Source: Olleya sp. Bg11-27 (GTDB taxonomy: Bacteria > Bacteroidota > Bacteroidia > Flavobacteriales > Flavobacteriaceae). Taken from it: a DNA stretch of 64,000 bases. A program made the translations under genes and the position numbers. A model generated the notes under the pieces. That model searched no databases and was not told where the DNA came from. It saw only the letters and a list, made by a program, of their open reading frames with translations. The stretch lies in assembly GCF_002831645.1 (NCBI RefSeq), contig NZ_CP025117.1, positions 689,514-753,513 on the forward strand, given 5' to 3'. This document shows, piece after piece, positions 26,088 through 34,841 of the stretch. Numbering within the stretch: the stretch's first letter is position 1; each line of letters opens with the position of its first letter.

Positions 26088-26103
26088 TGTTCCTCGTGGA
26101 ACA
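26088..26103. promoter_or_regulatory. parS-like site 4 (variant)
   Basis: TGTTCCTCGTGGAACA differs from the perfect palindrome at one central base (A to T). It marks the start of the first long repeat. Confidence 0.65.
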
Positions 26104-26531
26104 ATTTGCTTTTATTTAATGTGTAAAGGAGTGGTAAGAACGTTTTTTTAGAGTTTTTTTCTGCTTATAGAAGGCTTGTTTAACTGTTTAAAGTTCTTTA
26201 AAGAGTGTGTTTATCGTGTTATTTGTGTCTTTATTTAGATGCTTTTTTAGTATTAGAGTATAAATACAGAGGTTTATTATAAATTAAAAGTTAAGATTAT
26301 TGGCGTATTGGGCTCTTTTATCATGGGGTAATCGTTCACTAAGTAGTTTTGTAATGACATATTTAAAGGGTTTAGTTAGCCGTAAGTCGTCTTATAAACG
26401 TCTTTTTTGATTGGTTTATATGACGGAAGTCTTAAGTTTAAATTCAAATTAAGATGTTTTTTTTAGGGTAATGTATACTAATAGTAGGTGGTTGTATGTG
26501 AAAAGAGAGTTGTTTATTTGTGGTTTTTTTG
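26088..26531 (+). repeat. Long tandem repeat unit A (444 bp)
   Basis: It begins with parS-like site 4 and is followed directly by unit B. Shared exact words keep a constant offset of 444: ttatttaatgtgtaaag (26112-26128 and 26556-26572), agtagttttgtaa (26342-26354 and 26786-26798) and cttataaacgtcttttttg (26391-26409 and 26835-26853). The units are imperfect copies with many substitutions between these blocks. Confidence 0.8.
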
Positions 26532-26547
26532 TGTTCCTCGTGGAACA
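26532..26547. promoter_or_regulatory. parS-like site 5 (variant)
   Basis: TGTTCCTCGTGGAACA, identical to site 4, 444 bases downstream of it, at the head of repeat unit B. Confidence 0.65.
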
Positions 26548-26970
26548 ATGGTGTGTTATTTAATGTGTAAAGAGTGGGTAAAAAGCTTTTTTGAGATTAT
26601 TTTTGGCTTCCAGAAGGTTTTTTTAGCTGTTTGAAGTTTTATAAAGAATGTGTTTATCTACTGGTTTGTGTCTTTATGTAGTTGCTTTTTTTAGTATTAT
26701 AGGGTAAATACAGAGGTGTATAATTAGTTAAAAGCAAAGCGTGTTGCTGGATAGCGCGCTGTTATGATAGGGTAATCGTGCACTTAGTAGTTTTGTAAAG
26801 ACATATTTAAAGGTTTTATTGAGGTGTAAGTAGTCTTATAAACGTCTTTTTTGTTAGTTTACATGGTATAAATCTTTAGTTTAAATTGAAATTAAGATGT
26901 TTTTTAGGTTAGTTAATACTATTAATAAGTGGGTGCATGTGAAAATAGAGTTGTTTATTTGGGGTTCTAA
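26532..26970 (+). repeat. Long tandem repeat unit B (439 bp)
   Basis: Imperfect copy of unit A, lying directly after it and 5 bases shorter. Besides the blocks given for unit A, both share 'gtaaatacagaggt'-like and 'aaattaagatgttttt' words. Both end in a 'gagttgtttatttg' word just before the next parS-like site. Confidence 0.8.
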
Positions 26971-26986
26971 TGTTCCTCGTGGAACA
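26971..26986. promoter_or_regulatory. parS-like site 6 (variant)
   Basis: TGTTCCTCGTGGAACA, identical to sites 4 and 5, closing the tandem array 48 bases before the methyltransferase start. Confidence 0.65.
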
Positions 26987-27033
26987 ATGAGTCGTTATTA
27001 AAATAAAAAAAAGTATAAATAAGCTACCTTTTT

Positions 27034-27924
27034 TTGGGTAAGCTATCTAAAATAGTATTGATTGTGGTAAGTGAAAATGGTAAAAAAGTGTTGTTTAAAG
27101 TAAAGGATCACTCTGTTTCTGGTGAAGAATTTCATTTGTTAGAACATAAAAAGTATGGCTATTTGAAGACAATCCCTAAACCGCCATTGGGTAAATTAGG
27201 TGAATATTATCAAACAGAAGACTATATTTCTCATACAGATTCTAGAAGAAACTTGTTTGAAATGGTGTATCATGCTATCCGAAAGGTGTCTTTAAAGCGT
27301 AAACTAAACCTGATTAATTCGTTCGAATTAGAGGGCAAAACGCTATTAGATTTTGGATCTGGGACTGGTGATTTCCTTAAAACTGTTCAAAGTAATGGTT
27401 GGAATGTTTCGGGAATTGAACCAAATGAGGCGGCTAGAGGTATAGCGAATAGTAAAACTAATGGTTCTGTTTTTGAATCAAAGCAACTAAATACGTTTGA
27501 AAAAAAGAGTTTTGATGTGATTACCTTGTGGCATGTACTAGAACATGTTCCAGATTTAGAAGAAAAGATAGCTGTTCTTAAGTCGTTACTTAAGCCAAAT
27601 GGGGTGTTATTAATTGCTGTTCCTAACTATAAAAGTTACGACGCAGAGCATTATAAACAGTATTGGGCAGCGTATGATGTACCAAGACATTTATGGCATT
27701 TTGATCAAAAATCAATTTCAAATCTGTTTTATAGTATTAGTATGTCGGTTAAAAAAACGATACCTATGGTTTTTGATTCGTATTATGTGAGTCTTTTATC
27801 TGAAAAGTATAAATCGGGAGGCCTGACTATTTTTAGAGCATTTAGGATTGGATTTGTCTCAAATCGTAAAGCAAAGGCTTCAGGAGAGTATTCTTCATTG
27901 ATTTATGTGCTAAAAAATAGCTAA
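27034..27924 (+). CDS. Class I SAM-dependent methyltransferase
   Basis: A soluble protein of up to 296 residues. The SAM-binding motif I is LLDFGSGTGDFL (about residues 108-119), followed by the acidic 'GIEPNEAA' and 'FDVITLWHVLEHVPD' typical of Methyltransf_11/23-like enzymes. The 'SGEEFHLLEH...YYQTEDYISHTDSRRNLFEMVYHA' N-terminus is seen in flavobacterial homologues next to mnmG. No cysteine is present, so there is no N-terminal zinc ribbon. The start is uncertain: no in-frame ATG occurs before residue 77. TTG 27034, GTG 27064 and GTG 27088 are all possible, and the last would start MLFKVKDHSVSGEE. The substrate is unknown. Confidence 0.8.
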   Translation: MGKLSKIVLIVVSENGKKVLFKVKDHSVSGEEFHLLEHKKYGYLKTIPKPPLGKLGEYYQTEDYISHTDSRRNLFEMVYHAIRKVSLKRKLNLINSFELEGKTLLDFGSGTGDFLKTVQSNGWNVSGIEPNEAARGIANSKTNGSVFESKQLNTFEKKSFDVITLWHVLEHVPDLEEKIAVLKSLLKPNGVLLIAVPNYKSYDAEHYKQYWAAYDVPRHLWHFDQKSISNLFYSISMSVKKTIPMVFDSYYVSLLSEKYKSGGLTIFRAFRIGFVSNRKAKASGEYSSLIYVLKNS

Positions 27925-28122
27925 AAATAGATTTAAGAAATGTAGTTAAATGATAAGTCTGTATAATGTGTAATCATATTAAGTTTTTCTAAAACACGCT
28001 TAAAAGGCTTTATTTGATGTCGTTTTTGATAGGGTTTGCTTATAATCTGTATAATTTGCCATAAGAATTACTTATTTATCATAAAATCTTTAAAAAAGAT
28101 TAATTCAGTTTAGTTAATTATT

Positions 28123-28130
28123 TACATTTG
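28123..28130 (+). promoter_or_regulatory. TAnnTTTG element for the OmpH-like gene
   Basis: TACATTTG lies 23 bases before the ATG at 28154, with an A-rich leader between. No TTG was found at the -33 position. Confidence 0.5.
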
Positions 28131-28153
28131 CTCAAATTCATAAAAAATAAAAA

Positions 28154-28666
28154 ATGAAAAAAATATTTGGTTTACTATTAGTTGTGTCTGTTTTTACTTC
28201 TTGTCAAAAACAAAAAATTGCTTTTATTGATAATGGAGAAGTGATAAACAAGATTCAAGAAAAATTAGATTTAGAAGAGAGTTACAAAAAGACTCTAGAT
28301 AAGTTTAATGCTAGAAGAGATAGTTTAGGAAAAGATTTTCAAATGGAAGCGCAAAAATTTCAAATGGAAGCACAAAGTATGCCAGCTCAAAAAGCTCAAG
28401 CTAAGTATGACGAGTTAGGTCAAAAGCAACAAATGTTGCAACAAAGACTTCAGGCGGAGCAACAGCAAATTTCAGAACCTTTTCAAAAAGATATGGATTC
28501 TTTAATTTCTAAGGTAAAAACGTATGTAAACGACTATGGTAAAAACAATGGTTATGATTATATATTAGGTACAAGTGACGCTAGTCCTTCTGTTTTATTT
28601 GGTAAGAAAGAGAATGATATTTCTACTACTATAATTGAAGGTTTAAATGCTTCTTATAAGAAATAG
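28154..28666 (+). CDS. OmpH/Skp family lipoprotein
   Basis: Periplasmic protein of 170 residues. The lipoprotein signal peptide ends in TSC with the lipidated Cys at position 17 (MKKIFGLLLVVSVFTSC). The family start 'KIAFIDNGEVINKIQEK' is followed by a long Gln/Lys/Glu-rich coiled-coil region (about 45-125) and a compact C-terminal 'NGYDYILGTSDASPSVLFG' segment. It fits the Skp/OmpH chaperone family, which holds unfolded outer-membrane proteins in the periplasm. A lipidated form is common in Bacteroidota. A strong terminator follows. Confidence 0.9.
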   Translation: MKKIFGLLLVVSVFTSCQKQKIAFIDNGEVINKIQEKLDLEESYKKTLDKFNARRDSLGKDFQMEAQKFQMEAQSMPAQKAQAKYDELGQKQQMLQQRLQAEQQQISEPFQKDMDSLISKVKTYVNDYGKNNGYDYILGTSDASPSVLFGKKENDISTTIIEGLNASYKK

Positions 28667-28689
28667 AAATTTAATATAATAGTTTAAGG

Positions 28690-28723
28690 AAAGGCGATTA
28701 ACGACAGTTAATCGCCTTTTTTG
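28690..28723 (+). terminator. Terminator after the OmpH-like gene
   Basis: AAAGGCGATTAAC (28690-28702) and GTTAATCGCCTTT (28707-28719) form a perfect 13-bp stem with loop GACA, followed by T's. Confidence 0.92.
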
Positions 28724-28791
28724 TGTTATAATAGTCTAAATGTCAACATATTTACTTTTAATACTTCTATTAATTATGTTCAATTTATATT

Positions 28792-30610
28792 ATGAAAAGC
28801 TTATTATCGCCTTGTGTTTTTGGTTTTTCTACTTTTTCCTTTTGTGATGCTCAAGAAGCTATTTCTTTTAAGATGCAAAAAGCGTTTTATATTAATGGGG
28901 AGGCTATGGCTATTGGAAATAAAATACTAAGTAAAGACGCCCGAAAACCTTACAATGATAATGTGTTAGCTAATGATGATATCGACATGGTATATATTGA
29001 TATCGACGATGATAATAAAACATTTTATCTAGTTTTCGTCTTTTCAATTACCTAAAAATTATAAGAAAATAGCTTATGCAGTGTTATGTTGGTCAGCGAT
29101 TTATAGCTATATAAAAGGCACAAGATGAGAGGGAAATACTCAGTATTATGTTCAGGGGCATCGGCAAAGAAATCGAAATATTATTAGTAAAATTAAGCTT
29201 AAGTTGCCTAGTGATAGTTATCAAAATAGTATTAGGAAAATCCTGTTTGATGGTGCCAATTGGCCTATGTTTACTTTGAATTCTCCGTAAGCATGTTATG
29301 CAGATGTAACGGAATATTTATGGGGCGTTAAGTCTTTAAATGGTGTGTATACTATTGCTAATATTAATGCTACAGAAGGATTTGTGTTTGGTGGTAGTGC
29401 AGGTGGTTGGATGTTATATACGAAACGGATGCTAAGTTCTCTAAATACATATCAATCGTTAACGGTTTTACACATGTTGGGAGCGCTCCCGTTAGTATTA
29501 GTTTAAAAGGGTTTAAAACTCCAGAAATGCGAAAGACTAGTACGGATTTAAGTTTGGTTGTATTGGAAGGAAACTCTGGGGTAACCTTTGACCAGTGTGT
29601 AATTGCTAGCTCTAAACTCCAAAAAGTTTGGACACTCAAGAGTCAAAATAGAGCACATAATAATTTTTTAATAGTCAAATTTCAACAGCTCATAAAAGCG
29701 TCATTAGCTAGTTTTCTAGTAGTAGAAATACGTTAGGATCTGATATTGCTTCAGTAACTGTGCCAAATAATAAACCGGCTATAATAACTAATGTGGCTTA
29801 ACAAGTAGACCTTATATTCAATACAAAACAAGACCGATTTTCTTGTTTTTTACTGCATTTAAGTCAACAATTGGCACCTCGTTTTTTAATGAAATAGTTG
29901 GTAGATTACCTGAAAATGCTGTGGTTGATACTTCTGAACCCGGGAAACTTCTTATTGCTATATACACATCCATAAAAGGCGATAATAAGAAAACAGTTAT
30001 ACGCGAAACTTTGTTTAGTCAGCATTTAAAAGTGATGCCTACTAGTACTCGTAAACGGAGATTGGAGAGTATATCTACACTGGCTAGTAAGCTCATAAAA
30101 GTGGTTGTTAAAGTGGATTCTATCTCGGGGCCAGTAGTTTTAAATAAACTTAAAATTGGGGCTCAAACTACTGATAAAGAAAACATTAATTTTGAATTAG
30201 AAATTAAATCAGCACCAATATTTATGACAGAAAGCGTGTCTGAATGGGAGGTTTATATTAGTTTCAATACATATGTTAAAGCTTTAAAGTTATAGGACAA
30301 CACTATTGAAACGCAAGCTTTTAAATTGGTTTTGGAAAAAAATACAGCCCAAATTGAAGGTGTTATAAAATGATATTATGTGATTAATAAATTTTTTTAT
30401 AAAGCTAGAAATGCAATGGCATGGCAACAAGATCTCAAAGACAGCGGTTATCAAAGCTCTATTTTAATTAATGACGAGCAAGAGTTGTTTTACGTTTATG
30501 TGTTTCACTCGGAAATTTTTTATGAGGTTTATAGACAACATAAAGAGCTTGTTTTAGACCCTGTTTTTAAAGAGAGTTGGGTGTTTAAAGTAAATATGAT
30601 TAAGTATTAG
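28792..30610 (+). pseudogene. Decayed paralogue of the secreted SPOR-like protein gene at 33251
   Basis: Translated pieces in several frames align in order with the intact protein encoded at 33251-34825. 'AFYINGEAMAIGNKILSKDA' matches '[20 protein letters not shown]', 'KKIAYAVLCWSAIYSYIKG' matches '[19 protein letters not shown]', and 'GSAGGWMLY' matches 'GSAGGWMMY'. 'TLGSDIASVTVPNN' matches '[14 protein letters not shown]', and the end 'ESWVFKVNM' matches 'DTWVLKANL'. The frame is broken by a frameshift near 29020-29035, stops at 29126-29128 (TGA) and 29288-29290 (TAA), a frameshift near 29415 and more after 29690. The start still has a signal-peptide-like sequence. At least three reading shifts and several stops make a functional product very unlikely. 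Confidence 0.85.
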
Positions 30611-30611
30611 G

Positions 30612-31007
30612 TTACTTTAGTAAGTACAACGCAATAATGGTTGGTATGAAGTATATAACAATGGTCCTTGCACCATCATAATCTTTAGCTACGCGCTGCC
30701 CAAATAATAATAAAAGTAACACAATCGCGCTTAAAATAGACGAATAGTATCCAAAGACGGTAGTATTGTCTACTATAATAGTATAAATTCCAATGATCGC
30801 TAATACTCCGGCAATAGTTTCTAGTACAAATATAATAGCAACATTTAAAGGCACCATATTAGCCATAAATGTTTTTGAAAAATGAGCTTTTAACCATGTA
30901 ATATTACCGTTCCAATCTAATGCTTTATCCAATCCTGACTGTAAAAAAGTGATGGCTAAAAACGCTAATAATATTATTTGGGTAATGTTGTTTAAAAGAT
31001 TGTCCAT
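30612..31007 (-). CDS. DoxX-like four-helix membrane protein
   Basis: A 131-residue inner-membrane protein with four hydrophobic helices. The first contains 'LAFLAITFLQSGLDKALDWN' and is followed by 'WLKAHFSKTFMANMVPLNVA', which fits the DoxX/DoxD-like (SURF4-type) family. Function in bacteria is unclear; some relatives take part in quinone-linked redox reactions. It is downstream of the lipid-kinase gene's start region but has its own promoter element. It ends one base after the pseudogene's end on the opposite strand. Confidence 0.65.
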   Translation of the reverse strand: MDNLLNNITQIILLAFLAITFLQSGLDKALDWNGNITWLKAHFSKTFMANMVPLNVAIIFVLETIAGVLAIIGIYTIIVDNTTVFGYYSSILSAIVLLLLLFGQRVAKDYDGARTIVIYFIPTIIALYLLK

Positions 31008-31024
31008 AGTCGTAATTTTTTATT

Positions 31025-31058
31025 CAAAGGTATTAAATTATAAATGACAGCTTAACAA
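31025..31058 (-). promoter_or_regulatory. Promoter of the DoxX-like gene
   Basis: On the minus strand TTG (plus-strand 31056-31058) and TACCTTTG (plus-strand 31025-31032) are 23 bases apart. It slightly overlaps the end of the neighbouring gene. Confidence 0.45.
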
Positions 31059-31969
31059 TAAAAACGAATCGCTTTTGGGTGCATGGAGACATTCATGTCC
31101 TTTGTTTCTATTTGCTCACCATCGGCCTGACTGTTAGGTGCTTGTTGGTTAAAGCTAAGTTGTAAATGGTTAGTTTTATAGGTTTCTATTTTTTTATGAA
31201 ACACAATATTACCATTAAAAAGACTAATTATATTTTTTACAATATCCCACTTAGTAAAACCAGTAGCTATAGATATATCAAATAGTCCATCTTTTGGATT
31301 TGGTTGTTTTGTAAGTTGCATACCAGAACCTGTATATTTACAAATACCTAACTGAATCATGAAGCAAGAGTCGTATGATTTGGATTTTAAATCTAGTGTT
31401 ACTGTAGTCTTAAATAGTTTAAAAAGGAATAAGGCTTTTAAAGCGCCAAATATATAGGTGAATTTGCCAAATGTTCTATTATTGTTAACGATGTTAACAA
31501 CTAAACCATCAAAACCAATACCGCAGAGATTTATAAAATAGGTGTTGGGTAAATCGGGTTTTAAATACGTGAGGCAGCCAACATCTTGAGTGTCGGTTGT
31601 TCCGTTAATTATGGTCTGTAATGCCTTGGTTGGGTGTTTAGGAATGTTATGAGTTTTTATCCAATCATTTCCAGTACCTATGGCTATAACGCCGAATGTA
31701 ATGTCTTTGGAGTCTACCAAATTTTGACTAAAAACACCTGTAATAAATTTGTTTAAGGTGCCATCGCCACCAATAATTATAAAGTGCTTAAATCCTTTTT
31801 TTAAGGCCGTTTTAGTTAGCTCAATTTCATGATTGATATGAGTGGTAAATCCAAATTCAATAGTGTAGTTTTGATGTAATTTAGGGTGTATGTTTTTCCA
31901 GATTTTTTTGCCTTTTCCATTACCTGATACGGGATTAATAATGACAAAAAACGCTTTTTTTGTAGACAT
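31052..31969 (-). CDS. Diacylglycerol kinase family (YegS/LCB5-type) lipid kinase
   Basis: A soluble or membrane-associated lipid kinase of 305 residues. It starts 'AFFVIINPVSGNGKGKKIW', the NPxSG nucleotide-binding element, followed by 'IIGGDGTLNKFITGV' (the GGDGT motif) and 'GVIAIGTGNDWIK'. The C-terminus has 'QADGEQIE', the family's metal and substrate loop. Members phosphorylate diacylglycerol, sphingoid bases or related lipids, and the substrate cannot be told from sequence. It follows holB by one base, so the two form one minus-strand transcript. Confidence 0.9.
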   Translation of the reverse strand: MSTKKAFFVIINPVSGNGKGKKIWKNIHPKLHQNYTIEFGFTTHINHEIELTKTALKKGFKHFIIIGGDGTLNKFITGVFSQNLVDSKDITFGVIAIGTGNDWIKTHNIPKHPTKALQTIINGTTDTQDVGCLTYLKPDLPNTYFINLCGIGFDGLVVNIVNNNRTFGKFTYIFGALKALFLFKLFKTTVTLDLKSKSYDSCFMIQLGICKYTGSGMQLTKQPNPKDGLFDISIATGFTKWDIVKNIISLFNGNIVFHKKIETYKTNHLQLSFNQQAPNSQADGEQIETKDMNVSMHPKAIRFYC

Positions 31970-31970
31970 T

Positions 31971-33125
31971 TTAATCCTGTTTCGCGTGAAGCAATCGTGT
32001 TAGCTTTATACTTAAATCAGTTAGAATAATTTTCGAATTCCCGTTTCGTTCAATATGGTAAATGGCATCATTTAATTCGTTAGAAATATCCATGATGTTG
32101 TTATTATGAACAAAAGGAGCAAATTTAGAAAGGTCAAAACCTTTACTTTTTGTTTCAAAATAGACGAGTTCTTCTGCGCCATAATTAAGTAACATGGCTT
32201 GTCTGAAAAAATCTAAACAAAAATTTAGAAATTGTTTCTGTGTTTCTCGTCCTGTTTTAGCAATATCCTCACTCCAACCAATTAAATCGTGGATAGCTGC
32301 TTTGTTCCCTTTGGCTTTAAAAGCGGCGCGAATCCAGAATATAAACCATTGCTCGAACTGATCGTCTTCTGTGTCGTGAAAAACTAAATCGCAAGCTTTA
32401 TTATAATTCCCATTGGCTTGATGCGCAATTTTTGTTGCTGTAGCTTCATCAAGTTTAAACTGTTTTGTGATCCCTGCTTTAATATCATTTTCTGCCAATG
32501 GTGGAAAATGTATAATTTGACAACGCGATCTAATAGTATTAATTATTTGCTCTTCATCTTCCGCAATTAAGATAAAAACGGTGTTATTTGGTGGTTCTTC
32601 AATAAGCTTCAGCAATTTGTTTGCTGCTTGCGTATTCATTTTTTCTGCCATCCAAATCAGCATGATTTTATAACCACCTTCGTAAGATTTTAAGCTTAAG
32701 GCTTTAACAATGTCTAAAGCTTCGTCAACACCAATTTGGCCCTGTTTGTTATCTACGCCTAGAAGTTTGTACCAATCAAATAAGTTACCGTACGGTTGTT
32801 CTTTTAACAACTGCCTCCATTCTTCTAAAAAAGCAGAAGATACAGGGTGCTTTTTGACCTTATCTGTGGTTGTAACTGGAAAAGCAAAATGCAAGTCTGG
32901 ATGAGAAAAATTATTGAATTTAGTGTTACAAACGGCATTCTCTCCGGCGTTTTCTCCACTGGTATTTTTACACAAAACGTATTGTGCGTAGGCAATGGCC
33001 ATGGGCAATGTACCCGAACCTTCAGGACCAACAAATAGTTGAGCGTGTGGTATACGACCATTGTCTGCACTTATAGTTAAGTGTTTTTTAATATGATTTA
33101 ATCCTAAAATATCACTAAAAAGCAT
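31971..33125 (-). CDS. holB: DNA polymerase III clamp-loader subunit delta'
   Basis: A 384-residue AAA+ family protein of the clamp loader that opens the sliding clamp during replication. The P-loop position reads VGPEGSGTLPMAIAY, with Thr in place of the essential Lys, so it probably does not hydrolyse ATP. This is usual for delta' subunits. The sensor-1/arginine-finger region 'NTIRSRCQIIHFPPL' is intact (SRC motif). The C-terminal helical domain covers about residues 240-384. It is divergent to the secreted-protein gene at 33251. Confidence 0.9.
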   Translation of the reverse strand: MLFSDILGLNHIKKHLTISADNGRIPHAQLFVGPEGSGTLPMAIAYAQYVLCKNTSGENAGENAVCNTKFNNFSHPDLHFAFPVTTTDKVKKHPVSSAFLEEWRQLLKEQPYGNLFDWYKLLGVDNKQGQIGVDEALDIVKALSLKSYEGGYKIMLIWMAEKMNTQAANKLLKLIEEPPNNTVFILIAEDEEQIINTIRSRCQIIHFPPLAENDIKAGITKQFKLDEATATKIAHQANGNYNKACDLVFHDTEDDQFEQWFIFWIRAAFKAKGNKAAIHDLIGWSEDIAKTGRETQKQFLNFCLDFFRQAMLLNYGAEELVYFETKSKGFDLSKFAPFVHNNNIMDISNELNDAIYHIERNGNSKIILTDLSIKLTRLLHAKQD

Positions 33126-33129
33126 GGGG

Positions 33130-33137
33130 CAAATATA
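33130..33137 (-). promoter_or_regulatory. TAnnTTTG element abutting holB
   Basis: TATATTTG on the minus strand ends only 4 bases before the holB ATG. If used, the mRNA would be leaderless or nearly so. Confidence 0.45.
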
Positions 33138-33214
33138 GTAGTCTTGGTAATTAAAAACTATTTTTATTACAGATTGATTTTAGGCGTAAAATATATAGTA
33201 TCGTTGTATTTGTA

Positions 33215-33222
33215 TATATTTG
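33215..33222 (+). promoter_or_regulatory. TAnnTTTG element for the gene at 33251
   Basis: TATATTTG lies 28 bases before the ATG, within the 125-base gap between divergent genes. A clear -33 TTG at proper spacing was not found. Confidence 0.45.
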
Positions 33223-33250
33223 AAAAATATTAATAGTTTTAATTTTTAAA

Positions 33251-34825
33251 ATGAAAAGTATATTTAGGTTACTATTTTTTGTAATAGGTTTAAGTCTTGT
33301 TAATGCACAAGAAATTGCAACTACAGATGCTACAACGCCTGATGGTGTTGGTTTTAAATCTAAAAACGAATTTTATATTTTTGGAGACGCTGTTGTTATA
33401 GGTAATAATATTTTAAGCAAGGATGATAAGAAAGCTTTTAATGTTTTACAAGTTAATAATGATGACACAAAAATGCGTTATGTTGACATTGACAGGGATC
33501 CCACGACTTTTAGTTCTAGCCAAGCAGCATTAAAATTACCTTCAGATTTCAAAAAAATAGTGTATGCGGGATTATATTGGTCAGCAACATATGCTTATGA
33601 AAAAGGATCGCGTAAACAACAAAAAGGGAATTATGTGTATAAGGGTAGTGGCGCAAGATCTAAAATAGTTAATCAGATTAAATTTAGTCTACCAAACCAA
33701 GAGTATCAGGATATTACTGGAGAAGTTATTTATGATGGTTTAGGTAGCCCAACTCATCTTATAAATTCACCTTATGTTTGTTATGCAGATGTGACTAAAC
33801 TTTTAAAAGAAGCAGAAGTTAAATCTGGTGCCTATACGGTGGCTAACATAAAAGCGACTCAAGGCTATTTATCTGGTGGTAGCGCTGGAGGTTGGATGAT
33901 GTACGTCGTGTACCAATCACCAACAGATAATCCAAAATACATATCTACATATCATGGGTTTGCTTTGGTTAATAAAGAAGAACCTTTAGATATTACCTTT
34001 GAAAACTTTAAGTCTGTAGAAAAAGGAGATGTAAAAACGTCGGTTGTCGTTTCTGTTTTAGAAGGAGATTCAGATTTGAGAGGAGACGAGTTTGCAATCA
34101 TTAAACAACGTGATGGAAGTTTTCAATCGTTGAGTAATGGAGCACGTTTTCAACAAAATTTTTTCAATAGTTCTATTACAAATAATAGCATTAAAAATAG
34201 AGATAGATTACCAAATAGTGAAAACACATTTGGTTTTGATATTGCTAAATTAGATATCCCAAATTATAACAATACTATAATTAATAATAGTACAAGTGAG
34301 ACCACATTACGTCTAAAAACAGAAGCAGATAGATTTTACCTGTATTTTACAGCTTTTCAGACGGAAATAGAACAAACTTATTTTGATGATATCATTCAGG
34401 ACAATAATCCAAATGCAAGTGTGACAGCATATGTGTCTCCAGAGATAGTTAGAGCACAGCCAGAATCAGATCCAAGTTATAATACAAAAGAAAAACGTAA
34501 AGCTTATAAGTATACCAAAAGAAGCTTAAACTCTAAGGCCTTTAAGTATTTAAAGAATAAGAAATCAGCTGCTATAGCGGGTATTGAGGGAGGATATTAT
34601 GTTATAAGTGGCGTTTTTTCGGAGTCTCTTAGAGCAGATAAGTGGACTACTAAATTAATTGAAAATGGATTGGATGCTAACGCTTTTATAAATCCAAAAA
34701 ATAATTGGAACTATATTTATTTACTTAGAAGCGATACCGCTGAAGAGGCATTTGAGTTAACAGAAGAATTAAAAACAAATTATAGATATAGAGATACTTG
34801 GGTTTTAAAAGCAAACCTAGACTAA
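33251..34825 (+). CDS. Secreted protein with YAGLYW-type domain and SPOR-like C-terminus
   Basis: Exported protein of 524 residues with a signal peptide ([20 protein letters not shown]). The central part carries '[20 protein letters not shown]' and '[11 protein letters not shown]' with '[13 protein letters not shown]'. This beta-sandwich pattern occurs near the N-terminus of large flavobacterial surface proteins sent through the type IX secretion system. The last 75 residues ('[20 protein letters not shown]' and '[14 protein letters not shown]') resemble a SPOR domain, which binds denuded peptidoglycan glycans. It has no T9SS sorting domain. A decayed paralogue lies at 28792-30610. The biological role is unknown; periplasmic or surface attachment is inferred. 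Confidence 0.65.
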   Translation: MKSIFRLLFFVIGLSLVNAQEIATTDATTPDGVGFKSKNEFYIFGDAVVIGNNILSKDDKKAFNVLQVNNDDTKMRYVDIDRDPTTFSSSQAALKLPSDFKKIVYAGLYWSATYAYEKGSRKQQKGNYVYKGSGARSKIVNQIKFSLPNQEYQDITGEVIYDGLGSPTHLINSPYVCYADVTKLLKEAEVKSGAYTVANIKATQGYLSGGSAGGWMMYVVYQSPTDNPKYISTYHGFALVNKEEPLDITFENFKSVEKGDVKTSVVVSVLEGDSDLRGDEFAIIKQRDGSFQSLSNGARFQQNFFNSSITNNSIKNRDRLPNSENTFGFDIAKLDIPNYNNTIINNSTSETTLRLKTEADRFYLYFTAFQTEIEQTYFDDIIQDNNPNASVTAYVSPEIVRAQPESDPSYNTKEKRKAYKYTKRSLNSKAFKYLKNKKSAAIAGIEGGYYVISGVFSESLRADKWTTKLIENGLDANAFINPKNNWNYIYLLRSDTAEEAFELTEELKTNYRYRDTWVLKANLD

Positions 34826-34841
34826 ACACATACTAAAACAG

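Larger units (their letters stand above)
24740..27033. other. 2.3-kb non-coding, T-rich region with parS-like sites
   Basis: No convincing gene is present on either strand. The plus strand is strongly T-rich and C-poor: bases 25081-25140 contain 31 T, 12 A, 13 G and 4 C. The region contains four variant parS-like sites (25859, 26088, 26532, 26971) and two long tandem repeats (26088-26970). In the flavobacterial gene order I know, mnmG is followed closely by the methyltransferase gene that here starts at 27034. The gap therefore looks like an expansion. A 71-codon minus-strand frame at 25429-25644 is judged a by-product of base composition. Confidence 0.7.

Noticed and set aside
26088-26986. 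CRISPR array
   Set aside because: The repeat units are over 400 bp, imperfect and only two; the short repeated element is a ParB-type palindrome. No cas genes are present.
24740-27033. The replication origin itself lying in the T-rich gap
   Set aside because: No DnaA-box cluster, no dnaA gene and no change in gene orientation at this place. parS-like sites alone indicate a centromere region, not an origin.
28792-29055. A genuine 87-residue secreted protein at the front of the pseudogene
   Set aside because: Similarity to the paralogue continues in another frame right after it, so the frame is a truncated remnant.
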